The notes below the pieces were generated by a model. It was not told the DNA's origin. It was given only the letters and a program-made list of their open reading frames with translations, and ran no database searches. From contig JAQFVV010000042.1 in assembly GCA_028023455.1 (NCBI GenBank), forward strand, positions 7,585,922 through 7,649,921: a stretch of 64,000 nt of DNA, written 5' to 3'. The stretch is from Epiperipatus broadwayi. Taxonomy: Eukaryota; Onychophora; Udeonychophora; Euonychophora; Peripatidae. Shown here in pieces: positions 13,423-24,391 of the stretch (positions within the stretch are counted from its first letter, which is position 1; each line of letters starts with the position of its first letter). The position numbers were made by a program, and so were the translations under genes.

Positions 13423-13455
13423 GAAGCACGCCTTTTTTATTGATAAACTCCATTC

Positions 13456-13587
13456 ATGAAAATGTCTCATAGCGGCAGTATGAGTGAGATTGGGCGGCTA
13501 TTTAAAGAGCGATGGAGAGCGGCTCAGCGGAGATTTAGTTTGACTCCAAAAAAAAGGTTGGTGAACTATTTTGGGAAGGAGAATTAA
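13456..13587 (+). CDS. Putative 41-43 residue basic microprotein
   Basis: The frame opens at ATG 13456 (MKM...) or the third-codon ATG 13462 (MSHSGSMSE...) and ends at TAA 13585-13587. Stops TGA TAA lie in frame just upstream, so the start cannot be further 5'. The product is Arg/Lys-rich. It has an acidic-basic helix-like middle (EIGRLFKERWRAAQRRF), a basophilic kinase-like R-R-F-S-L site, a P-K-K-R basic patch resembling a nuclear localisation signal, and a Phe-Gly-Lys-Glu-Asn end. Its codons are far more GC-rich than surrounding DNA. I do not recognise a family. It may instead be a first coding exon using an AAG|GTTGGT donor near 13556, or noise in a promoter island. Confidence 0.35.
   Translation: MKMSHSGSMSEIGRLFKERWRAAQRRFSLTPKKRLVNYFGKEN
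13489..13527 (+). promoter_or_regulatory. Core-promoter-like array (ATTGG, GC box, TATA, Inr)
   Basis: In order on the plus strand are an inverted CCAAT (ATTGG, 13489-13493), an overlapping GC box GGGCGG (13492-13497), a TATA-like TATTTAAA (13499-13506) and an initiator-like TCAG (13524-13527). The last lies about 25 bases after the TATA start. This order is typical of an RNA polymerase II promoter, although the GC box normally lies further from TATA. It overlaps the putative microprotein ORF, so the two readings compete. Confidence 0.4.
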
Positions 13588-14821
13588 ATACTTTTTTTTT
13601 TTTTGAAAAAAAAAAAAATGTTTGATTGTCTTTATTTTTATAAATATTTAAATGACTTTTATTCGACGAGCATAAATTTCTAAGTGTAAATTATGTAAAG
13701 TAGCGAGGAATTTTTGTATAGTATATAGTAATAATTGTTGTATCTGTCCCATGGCAGAATCATATTAATTAGAGAGTCTCTGCACTTTAATTTTTTCAAA
13801 TTGTTCAAATAAATTTGATTCATTTAATCAAATAATTATTATTTCTTTGTTTTCTTTTATTTAAAGTTCAAAGTATGAATATTTATGTGAATGCTCATTA
13901 TATATACATATGTCTGTAACGGTATAATATATGTGCAGTATTGTGTATGCAATTTTAATGTTTATTGCAGCATTGCTATTTATGCTTGCTTTATTTATTA
14001 AAAGTAAATACAATTTAGATAAGCTATCTCCGTATAATTTGAAAACTAACAGTTATTAAAAACAGTTATTTTTTCCCTAAGAGTATTAGTATTGTCAATA
14101 TTATATAATTCACGTTATTAATGGCATTCTTTTAATATTGCATATTTTGTAATTCTTTTTGTTAAAAAAAAAAAATTAATACTTTTTTTTTTAAAAAAAA
14201 GGATCTTATAATATAATTATATAGATCAGATCACATGAGGTTTTTCGCCAGATTTTTTGATAGCTGTCACATGCATTTTTAAATGTTCATGGAGGGGTGT
14301 GTGTGTGTGTGTGTGTTATTTTTTATTATTTGAAATTTTAAAAAAAACACAACTTATTTTTAATGTATCTAAAAATACATTACTTCTTAACACAATTTCA
14401 ATTTATGTGGTAATAGTTCAGCTCAAACAAATGAACCACCTGATTACAAATATTTGATGTTTCTATGGTTTGTTTGTTTGTTTGTTTGATATTGATTAAA
14501 AATGTTTTAAATATAAGTTAAATTCAGTTTTTTAAAAGTATTTTAATTTAAAATTATTCATTTATTGTGTATTTCATTATATATATTAGAGTTTAGTACA
14601 ATATGAAAAGTTCTAAAAAAAATAATAATTATATTCTGTATAAGGTTATAAATGTAAATTTTTTTTTCATCTTTTAAAATTATATAAGTTAATGTTCAGG
14701 GATTAAATGGTTATAATATGATGCAATTGGAACACTTTCTAAAAGTATAACATGCAAATATTTATATAAAAACACTGAGAAAAAGAAAGTAACTATTTTT
14801 TTAAATACTTTGATAACATAA
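13588..14821. other. AT-rich DNA with simple repeats
   Basis: A T run followed by an A run lies directly after the island (13591-13618). A GT array is at about 14297-14316 and a TTTG array at about 14468-14488. No gene is seen. If the island at 13.5 kb drives a gene, its further exons are not visible here. Confidence 0.55.
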
Positions 14822-15117
14822 ACAATGAGGATTGTCAATTCCTCAACAAGCTTTGTGATAAATGCTTAGCCTGAGCCCGCACTTAAAATATCTCTGTCAG
14901 GAACCCCCCCAACCCCTGACCATGGTTTCGTGCTTTAGCACTCCTCAGAGAGGTGCTAGGATAGGTTCAGGCACTAGATCTAAAAATACCAACCCAAAGC
15001 ACAAAACCATGGTCAGGGGTGGGGGTGGGGGGTTCCTGACAGAGATATTTTAAGTGCTGGCTCTGGGTAAGCATTTATTACAAAGCTTGTTGAGGAATTG
15101 GTAATCCTCATTGTTTA
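14822..15117. mobile_element. GC-rich foldback element (about 296 bp)
   Basis: Two arms of about 118 bases (14822-14937 and about 14997-15117) are imperfect reverse complements. The outer ends read ACAATGAGGATTG and its complement. Internal matching words include CTCAACAAGCTTTGTGATAA, AAAATATCTCTGTCAGGAAC and CCTGACCATGG. The central spacer, about 60 bases, holds GCACTCCTCAGAGAGGTGC, itself a perfect hairpin. The element is much richer in GC than its surroundings, including C7 and G6 blocks in the arms. It looks like a MITE-type foldback with no coding capacity. The short frame across it is a by-product. Confidence 0.8.
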
Positions 15118-16379
15118 TAACTTACAAGCTTAAGAGAATAGGGTCATGTGATCTATGACTCTTATTTTGACTTTAATAACATATTTTTCTTTTCAGAGGA
15201 ATAACTGTTTAATTAATAGTACATTCTATTATTTCATTTGTTTACTATCATTCTTCCTCCATTGAGGCACATTTTCTGTGGACATTATTATGAAATACAA
15301 GTTGTTACATATCACTTCTCTAAATGTCAAAATTTTGATAAATGAATAATATTATCATAAATTCCACTTTGATTTAGGCTTTTAAAAATAACAGTTCTAA
15401 TATTAATTCATCACTTCAAATTTCTTAGCTTTGCTATTTTAATGAATACCCCTCCTCTCCATTATAAACTTTCTTTGTATTTAAAAAACGTTTATAATGC
15501 TGACATATAGACAAATAGGGTTTGTGTTAAAAATTATATTAAAAAAAATCTTTAAAATGTTTTTATTATATAAGTAAAGTTCCATATATTTATGAGACTC
15601 TTCATATTTGAATATAAATATTAATAAATTTTTATGAGAAGTAGATCACGATATCTGCTGATCTCAAAAGAAATCGGTAAGATTTATTAAAAATGGAAAT
15701 GGTTATACTCGCTGCTTATCTAGAATCTAATTATATGCATGCTACCTAACTATAATTAAAATCACATTTAATAATTCTAATTATTTTATCATTTACACTT
15801 TAAAATAAAACAAATAAAATCAGATTAATGATTTGTGTTTTAATAATATTTGAAAACTTGATAAACTGATGAAGCGATTCCTCTGAAACCAGTTCTGTGT
15901 GACTTATTTAATCATATTTTACAATTCTCAATTTGGCAATTATGTATAACTCCATATACCTTACTTTCACAATGAGCTAATAGAGATATATATAAATATT
16001 AACCAACTACAGATAATATTATCAGCAAAGGAAAATTTTTAAATAAGTAAGATATGTTCTATTAATGATTTATTGTATAGAATGTTCATAGTTATGAAAA
16101 TATAATTTTTAGATTTTTGGAAATTTTTTTTTTTAACAAAAATATTTTTATTTCAAAAGGTGGATTACATTTAAATTTTGAAAACAAGAAACTTATATCA
16201 GATTTTCCTTGTGAAATAGAGAATTAAAGATTTTAGAAATGAAATTGTTATTAGAAATAGAGTTAATAAAAATGAGTTGTACGAGAAAAATGAAATAAAA
16301 GAGAATAATACTTTTTTAAAATGGGAAAATTAATAAAATAAATAAAAGAAAAAAAATACTGAATGAAAATATAAAAATA
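15118..16379. other. AT-rich DNA, nothing recognised
   Basis: No gene or repeat family could be supported. The far end (16.2-16.38 kb) becomes A-rich and C-poor and may already belong to the LINE fragment that follows. Confidence 0.5.
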
Positions 16380-17180
16380 TGAATTTTAAATATGCAAGGA
16401 GAATGAAGAATTGAGAAAAGGAAGAAAATTGAAGATATAGTAAAAGAAAATAAACAAGGCTTAATAGTTGTACTAGAAATACATATAAGGAATGGGTTTA
16501 ATTAGAATAAATTATATGAAAAATGAAGAAGAGGTTGGTTTTATTACAAAAATAAAATATGATAAGTTGCAAAAAATATATTTGGGTTAAATTTTTTGAA
16601 TGTGTAATTATTGCTTATAGAGAGAGGTAGATTTATATGATAGAAAACAGAAAAAATATAAAAAATGAAAATATCTATAGGTACATGGTAGAGATACAAA
16701 TATAATAATATTAAGAGATTTTAATTGGCATATAGAGGAAATTAATATTAAAAACATAAAAATGAGCGATTTTTTAAGTTTGTGTTATAAAAATACTTAT
16801 ATAGAAGTAGTCAAATTTTGAAATAGTAAGAGGATGATTTTACATAGTCAAGAAATGATATGAAATATACTGAAAAAAAAAATTTTTTTTTGATGAGAAA
16901 GAAAAATTAATTCTAAAACAAATAAAAGATAAAATAGGTGTAAATAATATAATGTTTTGGAAATGAAATGTTTGTTAGAAAGAAGAAAAATTAATAGAAA
17001 TTAAAAAATATATATTTTAGTTAATTAAAAAAAAGGGAATATAAAAAGATGATAAAAGTAAATTAAATAGAGATATCATAAATGGAAAATATACTTAGAA
17101 ATAAAAAAAAAAAACATAGCAAAAGTAGAGTTGAATGAAAAAATTAAGTAAAAAAAGATTAGAGGATATAGATAATATAT
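16380..17180 (+). pseudogene. LINE endonuclease (EEP/AP-type) fragment
   Basis: The plus strand reads, across several frameshifts and stops, as the N-terminal apurinic-type endonuclease of a non-LTR retrotransposon. KKIEDIVKENKQGLIVVLE matches the region where the catalytic E lies in a 'xxETH' motif (here E-I-H). ILRDFNWHIEEINIKNIK matches the ILGDFNxHIG motif with G changed to R. The patch FLSLCYKNTYIEVVKF follows. Endonuclease of this kind nicks target DNA to prime reverse transcription. The segment is A-rich and nearly C-free (about 3% C), unlike the LINE immediately downstream, so it is probably a separate, differently biased element. No RT follows in this reading. Confidence 0.65.
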
Positions 17181-17699
17181 ATAGAAATAATATTATGAAA
17201 TATTGGAAGTCCATTAAATATAACTGACTAAGCAGCTGCCAATATTTAGGATTGTATAGCTGTTCTTAGTAAATTAGTTTTTCAAATGAAGGAAGTTTAA
17301 TAGAACAAGTAGATGGCTCCAAGTTTTTTTTTTTTTAAGAAGGGAAAGATCAATCAGGGAGAGAGAATATATAGTATTGGATTTGCTATAAATACTAATT
17401 TAATGTCTTCTAATCTTTGAATTTCTCAATGTATCAATGAAAGCTTAATTGTGTTAAGACTTGGCTTGCACAGTGGTATCTGCATTTATTTTATTACTGC
17501 ATATGCTCTTTAGAGTCTGAAAATTCAGAGAAAAAAAGCTTTTTTTTTGCTGGATAACATTATTCATATATGTGTTCAAGTGTATCAGTGTTATAAGATA
17601 GTGTAGAGAGTGGTGGGTCGTGTGAAAGTCTGTGCTCATATACCCTATATATTACATATATAAACACAGGTATATAATAAGACTGTGTGTTTCAGTTAT
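17181..17699. other. Inter-LINE AT-rich DNA
   Basis: No clear coding match between the two LINE relics. It contains T runs and the words of a decayed unique sequence. Confidence 0.5.
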
Positions 17700-17703
17700 A
17701 GCA

Positions 17704-19950
17704 ATTCCTTTAAAAAAATCAAAATTATCTTTTTGGGGAATTTAATGCATATGTTGGTACAAATAATAGACTTTGTTTAAAAGTTGTTGGTAATGATAAT
17801 AGTGGTATTGTAAATTCAAATAATGTCTGATATTACATTTTTGCATAGCACATTGAACTGACTATTATAAATACTTGATTTAGATAGTAAAATCACGTAA
17901 AGGAGTGAAAATGTATCTACATTCAAAACAATGACATTTAATAGATTACAATATAATTAGGACTTAGAATATGAGCACACAAGTGTAATTTGTTTGATGG
18001 ATTATAGATTAGTATTCTCCAATATTAAAAATAGGTTTTATACCAATTATGATCACCATTTTGTGTAGAAATATCTACCACTTATATAAATTTAACAACT
18101 ATTAAATACTAACATTGCTAATTTGAACTTTAGGATTACTATATGTCTAAAGCATGGAATTATTATAATTTGATTAAAATGAAACATGCCATTTTCTGCC
18201 TAGAACAATAGTAAATTAAATGTAGAGCATCTTAATAAATATAGAAATTTAAAGACAAAAAGTCTGACATGAAGTGATTTTTTGTTTTGATACATTGAAA
18301 GTGATGTGGATTTGAAAAGCAGTACTACATTGTTATTAAATTAATCAAGATACTCTCTTATTGACAATGATATTTTGGATAGTTGGAAAGAGAATTTTGA
18401 TCATTTTTTTTGAGTAATGATACAAAAACTGAGATATCATCTTTTGATAAAGATTTTATCTACTCATTTATATCCAGTATAATAAAATCATAGCAACTCT
18501 TTATAATCTTTAAAATGGAAATACTACAGTTACTTGGAGAAGTTTTAAAATACAGGGGAATGTGTTAGCTTCAAAAATATTGGAATTTTTTTAGGAATAT
18601 ATAGACACATGAAATTATATCAACCAATGTTAAGGTTGCTTTTATTGGTGCAATTTTTAAAAACAATGGGAATAGACAAAATTACAACAATTATTATGGA
18701 ATATCATTATCCATTATAGCAAAGATACTTTGGAGAATTTTGTTAAATATGTTAGATAAGTTGCTTTCAATCATAGATGAATGGTTATTAGAGACTTAAT
18801 GTTATCAAAAAGCACTAGAGACATAGTTTTTGTTATCTGAAAATGCAAGAAAAATATTGGGAACAAAGGAGTAATTCATATATTGCTTTTATTGATTTAA
18901 TCAAAGGACTTGATTAATTGAACAAATCTGCATTACTGTTTGAAATTAGTTGATTTTTCATCAAAGTTTGTTCATATTATATAGCTTCTACATGATGGAG
19001 TGAGAGGAAAGTGTTACTATTTTAAGTGGAACATTTGAGGCAATTGAGCTGGCCTTTGTTCTTGTTCCAACATTGTTTTCAATTTTTATGTCTGTGATCT
19101 TTTGAATTGTTTATAGGCAACTAATGATTTAGGAATTAAGATCCAATACAGGCTTGATTAATGGAATATTTAATTTACTCAATTAATTAAAAGCCAAAAG
19201 AAAAACTTTAGCTTTTTGGATTCTTGAATTACAATATGCTAATGATGCACTATTTTTTCCAATTCAGAAGACACTTTAAAAAATGTAAATAATGGTTTGA
19301 GTGAAAGGATATAAAGATTTTGAATTTAAAATTAACATTCAAAAATCTCAAGTTCTTTATTATACAATGAAGTGAGAAAAATCTTTTGCAATTTTTAATT
19401 CAGATAGTTATCAATTTAAGATTTAAGCTAATTTAAATATTTTAATAATTTTTTTAAATAAAAAGTGGACTTAAATGTTGATGCAGCATAGATTATAATG
19501 TTTTGCTGCTTTTAACAAATTAAAAGCAATATTATTTCATCACTGTAACTATTGCAACTAACTAACTATGCAAATTTTTATGTGTCTTATTAATTATTAT
19601 GGAAATATGGCTTGTACACTATTGATGTAATATAAAGATATTAGAAAAGTTATATTTAATGATTCTATAAACATTTTAAAAATATGACAACCAGATCATA
19701 AGTCAAGTCAATATATTATTCAACTTGCTGAATGTGATACTATTGATTTCATTATTGAAAATTACATTTTTGTCAGATTGGACATATAAAGCGAATGAAC
19801 AATACAAGACTTCTTAAAAGATTATTGATGGTTTTCGTGTGAGAGGTAAACCTCATTTATATTGTAAAGTTTATTTCAAAGACATAAAAAAATGCAATAA
19901 TGTTGATTGCTTCATTAGGAAGATATGGTGAACATTAGTATGCATAGGTA
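17704..19950 (+). pseudogene. Non-LTR retrotransposon (LINE) ORF2-type relic
   Basis: A collinear but stop-riddled copy of endonuclease, reverse transcriptase and C-terminal region. The endonuclease shows LFGEFNAYVGTNN (for LLGDFNARVG, with D changed to E) near 17730, and HLIDYNIIR near 17935. RT patches include VAFIGAIFKNNGN then NNYYGISLSIIAKILWRIL (18.63-18.74 kb), with VPTLFSIFMS near 19065. The catalytic box is Q-Y-A-N-D-A at 19234-19246, where active elements have Y/F-A-D-D, so a catalytic Asp is replaced by Asn. The end carries QIGHIKRMNNTRLLKRLL near 19775, matching the RWxGHVxRMxxxRLPK tail of this LINE group. It is 5'-truncated, with the endonuclease starting at its second motif. 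An intact ORF would be about 900 residues. Confidence 0.85.
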
Positions 19951-20735
19951 AGATACAATTAGGCATAATGTTAAATTATTTCAGAAATAAGGTTTTTCTG
20001 CATAAGAAATTAAAATACAGGTCTACAAAATATTAAATAAACATAATACTATTGTGTTCTATGTGTTTATATGTTGGTGGTTCACAAATTAATTTGTATA
20101 ATCATTACATAACTTATCTAGTATATTATTATTGTTTTTTTTTTTAACTTTTTCTCTTGGATTTTTTTGCGAGTAACTGCTGCTATATATAAAAATTGCT
20201 AAATTATTTAGTTACATATATTCAAACTAATATAATTCAAAGTCTTAAGTATTTAAAAATGATAAACGTTCTCTTTCTTGTGATGCATAAACTAAATTTG
20301 TACAAATAATTTGTCAGTTGAAATATCAGGTTCATAATGAGAATAAGTTCTAAGCATAAGTGATTCACTTTTGTTTTTAAAATATTTATTGTCAAATGAG
20401 TGCGTGTAAATTTAATATATGAATTCAATAACACAAATGTGAAGCTCCTCTTTCTTTCACAAAGATTTATTTAATATATATGTATATGCTGAAAATTTTA
20501 ACTCACTACACATTTTTGAAACATATAACTAAAAACTTTTGGAAAAAAAACTAGGCTAAGTGATATGATAATCTCTAGCTTAATAAATAATTAGTAATAA
20601 CCATTAATCTATTTCTTTGAAATGAGTGCTATCAAAATTGTGAGTGCAGAAAGTTTGACATTTGTAGTTGGTTAGAGCTTTACCTTAAAATTCAATTATC
20701 AAGATTCTAAGGAATCCCATGCTAGTACTGTCACT
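19951..20735. other. AT-rich DNA, nothing recognised
   Basis: Likely LINE 3' untranslated sequence followed by unique AT-rich DNA; a poly-T run lies near 20135. No feature supported. Confidence 0.5.
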
Positions 20736-20975
20736 GGTCAGGCCAGCAATACCTGAAGAAGAGGGGAGAAAAATACCTCTCAAAACGTTGTGCATATACT
20801 AACCTGTTTGCTGTGATATTACTAACATTTGTTTCTGTGATATTATTAACAGTTGGTGCATATACTAATCTGTTTGCTGTGATATTACTAAAAGTTGAAT
20901 GCATTTGGAATATGTAACTAAAATTAAACTTTTCTAAAGACATTCAACACACATATTAGATGATGGAAATAGTCC
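20736..20975 (+). repeat. R3: Penelope-like terminal repeat, copy 1
   Basis: It starts with CCTGAAGAAGAGGGG, a short loop, then ACCTCTCAAAACGTTGTG, a hairpin-bearing motif like those at PLE ends (CTGA-x-GA, stem, GAAAC). A short tandem follows, with TTTGCTGTGATATTACTAA repeated at about 20808 and 20870. The end is AATTAAACTTTTCTAAAGAC then ATTCAACACACATATTAGAT. A second copy lies at 40.1-40.35 kb on the other strand, and its terminal part recurs as an inverted pair inside both R4 elements. Confidence 0.6.
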
Positions 20976-21874
20976 AATATAAAAATACAAGTTATAATAT
21001 GTTTATATGTTTATTGTAGTACTTTCTATAACACTATAGAGCAATATTTAGAGGAGAAATTCTTTGAAGTGTTAAAAAGCATTAGCAATTTACTATCTTA
21101 TTAAAGTCTAATTATGTTTTTTTCCTAATAAAATAAAAACAGAAATTTCCATATATTAAAATATTTTCTACAATTGCATTCGTTAAAAATTATTAAATGA
21201 TATATATGTCACTTTTGTGTTCTATAGTGTGTATCTGCATTTGCAATCTCAGATACACCTAAAATTATGTACTTAAATAATGCTTTGACTTCAGTTTAAT
21301 TTTATAAATGAATCTCCAAACACCAAAGCTTATTTGAAGGTTATATTATGAAGTACTCAATTATATTGTGACAGGAATGGTGAGACTGACAAATTATGAT
21401 CAATAATGATCAAGCAAATCATTGGTTTAGTAATTGTATCTTGGCATTGATCTGCATTTGAACAAGATACATATAAAATAAGAAATGGAATAAGTAATGT
21501 GGAAACAAAAGTTTCCATTTAGAAGCAAAGAAGAAAATTATGGATAAATATTAATGTAGGCATTTAAAGTTTTTTGTCTGAAAACAGATTTAGCATTAAG
21601 TCTTGATCATCGTAAATGGATAATTTGGCAGTTTGCTGCCCCTTGTTAAAATTGAGTTTAGGATTTTTTTTGTAAGTAATTTACCATAATGGACTGTGGT
21701 TGATTAGAGCTTTTACAAAATCATAATTTTTTTTATATAAAAACATCAGTAATATATATTAATTATGGCTATTGGTTATAATTTTTATTTTTACATAGTT
21801 TATTTGATTTATAGAAATCCAAAGTTTAACTCAATAATCTTATTATTATTATTATTTAAATGATGTGATATATA
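20976..21874. other. AT-rich DNA, nothing recognised
   Basis: No gene or repeat assignment. A TTA array is present near 21838-21855. Confidence 0.5.
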
Positions 21875-22530
21875 TATATTGTAACAGTACAGAGAATTAG
21901 GGGTGAACCTGGGATGATGGCACTTATCATCATCAATCCCAGTTACATACAAAATATAGAATCAAATATAAAGGAATGAATATAATGATGAGCATGAGAG
22001 ATCAACACCAACACTGTAAATAAGTATAAATTTACCAGCATTACAGACCAGAAATAATCATTCATCATCATGAATGATCAACAAAAATAAATCAACAGTC
22101 AATCTTGTGACTGGATTTTAAATGGGTCTACTATAGACCAGACTAATTATGTAAGCTTTTTCCAGTTTGGGGCCGATTATTTAGACAATAATTTGGATGC
22201 ACAAACTTAAGTGTAATCCATAAGAATATAAGAATTAAAATAAATAATGTTGTGATACTAAAACCTGATAATCATCATCAATGCTCTGGCCACTTAGTAC
22301 CATTAATGTACTGGCCAACTATAAACTTAATTTGTAATAAATACTAAACTAAAATGCATGAACTTTAAAGGATATCTTTTTTGTGTCATTCCTGGATCAT
22401 CATCAACTGGTTGCCCATAAGCACTGAATATAACCCACCTTTTATATAAAAGACCATTATGCATGAATCTAGCTCAGAAACAAAAGCTCTATAACTGTTA
22501 TTGTGAACATGGATATAATACAATATATAA
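21875..22530 (-). repeat. R2 interspersed repeat, copy 1 (possible LTR)
   Basis: Read on the minus strand this segment matches 46.05-46.72 kb. Shared words include CCTTTAAAGT, the block TGGnnnGTACAnTnATGGTAC followed by AGAGCATTGATGATGAT, and AAATCCAGNCACAA. The segment contains a TATA-like TTTTATATAAAAG at about 22440 and many ATCATCATC words. It could be a solo LTR or another non-coding repeat. No coding frame is present. Confidence 0.45.
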
Positions 22531-23120
22531 TAATTTATTATATTTTAGGATTAAATAAATTCACTGTAATAATTTTAACAATGAAATATCAATTTATTAA
22601 TAATAATAAAAATGAAATTAAGATCTGCAGAATATGGCTGTACATATAAATTGAGCCTTCTGATTTTGATTAATACCAAAAAGAAATCCACTATTCCATT
22701 GTAATTTACATTTATGTCCTAATAGGTTTACATAAAATACTTATATACAGCAGCACACAGACATGCCTGTATAATATAAAATGAACATATTTGAATTATA
22801 TAATAATAATAAAATAAGCTATCACATTATGGTTTGCAAATATGTAAATACATAAAACACTCATATATAAGCACACAGAGATGTGGTATAATAATTTATA
22901 AATATATTTGATTTTTTATAAACCTATAAATAAAATTCATTTTTTATAATACATAATTAATGACTGATTTTACTTATATGTGTGTGCGCATGGAAATATG
23001 TGTGCACACTGACATTTATATCATATAATTTGTCAAAATAATAAACTTATTAAACATTTTATATTTTCACATTTCAATTGTCATATAATAATAATAATAA
23101 ATATGATCAATTTTAACATA
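22531..23120. other. AT-rich DNA, nothing recognised
   Basis: Two short diverged direct repeats of the ATATA-CACACAGA-ATG type (about 22735-22775 and 22855-22885). Otherwise featureless. Confidence 0.45.
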
Positions 23121-23904
23121 ACCTTTACCCCGCTTAGCGATGGCAATTGGTTCTCCAAAACTCATCATTAAGCAGAAAAGAAATTGGTCAGTTTCAGTAG
23201 ATGTAAAATATCCACATTGGTTTCCAAGCTCAAAGATTTTCTTGATTTTTTCATGGCAATGATGACTAAATACGATATCTAAAAAGAAAAGTTTTATATC
23301 ACTAGGAAAAAAAATGCATATTTTAACTGTTTAAAAAATACAGTACAGCAAAAAGAAAGAGAAAATGAAACTAAATTTGAATTTAAGAGTTTTTATATTC
23401 TTCCGCAGAAGTTTTTCATCGTAATGAAAAAAAAATCTATACTGAAGTGCATTTTTTTAAAATTTGTATTACAGTACATATTACTGTACATTTATGTTTA
23501 TTACTTATGTGAAATTATTCAAATTAAAATTATTTAATTGAACATAAAGACTTATTACTGTACTCCAGAGTAACAAAAGGCTTAATGCATATCGTAAATC
23601 ATTCAACTTTAGAAGAAAAAAATTCAACTTATTTTAAAAGAAAAAAATCTAACTGTTCTAATTTTCTAAAACATACGCTAAGTTAATTTTTTTTAACTAT
23701 ATATTTTTAGTAATGTAATAGTGCCCCCCCCTCATTCATGTAGAAAGATTATTTATTAAAACTTATTTTAAATGCAACCTGTTTTTCTTTTGATTTGAAA
23801 CCACTTAGGTGTACGTAATTAAGGAACACACACACACAATTTAATATTAGTATTTAGTGTTTTCCTGAAAGTTTGTGATGATGGTACAGTTTTCATAATC
23901 TAAT

Positions 23905-24007
23905 ATAAGTGTTGAATGTCTAGAAAAATTAAACTTTATTTAAATAATCCAAGTACTGTACATTATATTTAAATAAAGTTTAATTTTTCTAAAGACATTC
24001 AACACTT
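23905..24007. repeat. R3-derived hairpin inside R4 copy 1
   Basis: The arms are GTGTTGAATGTCTAGAAAAA plus TTAAACTTTATTTAAAT, then the inverted match ending TCTAAAGACATTCAACAC. They are about 40 bases each around a short spacer. The same sequence is the terminus of R3 at 20.95 kb, so R4 seems to have gained an inverted pair of R3 ends. Confidence 0.75.
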
Positions 24008-24213
24008 ATATGTATACAGAATTATAGATTCAGTAATTATATATATTTTAAGTTTATACATTCTATATTTAAAATACTGAATGCATCAATAACATTGTGT
24101 TTTATGAATAAAATATTGTATGTGTATACAATTACAGCAAAGTCATTATCTGTATACATATTACAGTAATGTACCTTTGCTTTTGGGTAAAATGAATTTA
24201 AAATACCTATTCT

Positions 24214-24252
24214 CTGATGTCATCAGTGACGCAAAATTCAAGATGGCTGCCA
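24214..24252 (+). promoter_or_regulatory. Conserved ATF/CRE-like and YY1-like cluster in R4
   Basis: TGATGTCA and GTGACGCAA (ATF/CREB-like) are followed by TTCAAGATGGCTGCC, close to the YY1 consensus (AAGATGGC). The cluster is kept nearly intact in the second R4 copy (54298-54336, opposite strand). Binding is inferred only. Confidence 0.35.
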
Positions 24253-24391
24253 AAAAAAAAATAAAAAAATTTGTTTTTTCCCGATTGTTATAATGCATAA
24301 TCGATTGTAAATCGAAGTAGTGGGTACAAATTGATGATGATTGCTATTGTGAAATATCGCTAAGTAGCCAATCGCTAAGCGGGGTAAAGGT

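Larger units (their letters stand above)
23121..24391 (+). mobile_element. R4 non-autonomous DNA transposon, copy 1
   Basis: The ends are inverted: CCTTTACCCCGCTTAGCGAT at 23122 and its complement at about 24370-24390. They are flanked by TA-containing sequence, so a TA target-site duplication is plausible but not certain. The interior has no transposase. It carries a C-box near 23725, a hairpin of R3-type sequence (about 23905-24007), and a TGATGTCA/GTGACGCAA/AAGATGGCTGCC cluster near 24216-24252. A second, oppositely oriented copy at 54.16-55.55 kb is collinear throughout, which confirms the boundaries. TIRs beginning CCTTTACCCC do not match a family I can name with confidence. Confidence 0.85.

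Noticed and set aside
13590-13618. T run followed by A run as an RNA polymerase III terminator or structured element
   Set aside because: Homopolymers of this kind are frequent throughout the window and no Pol III gene lies upstream.
14862-15053. Glycine-rich 63-codon ORF
   Set aside because: Lies across the GC-rich foldback; the Gly run comes from its G block.
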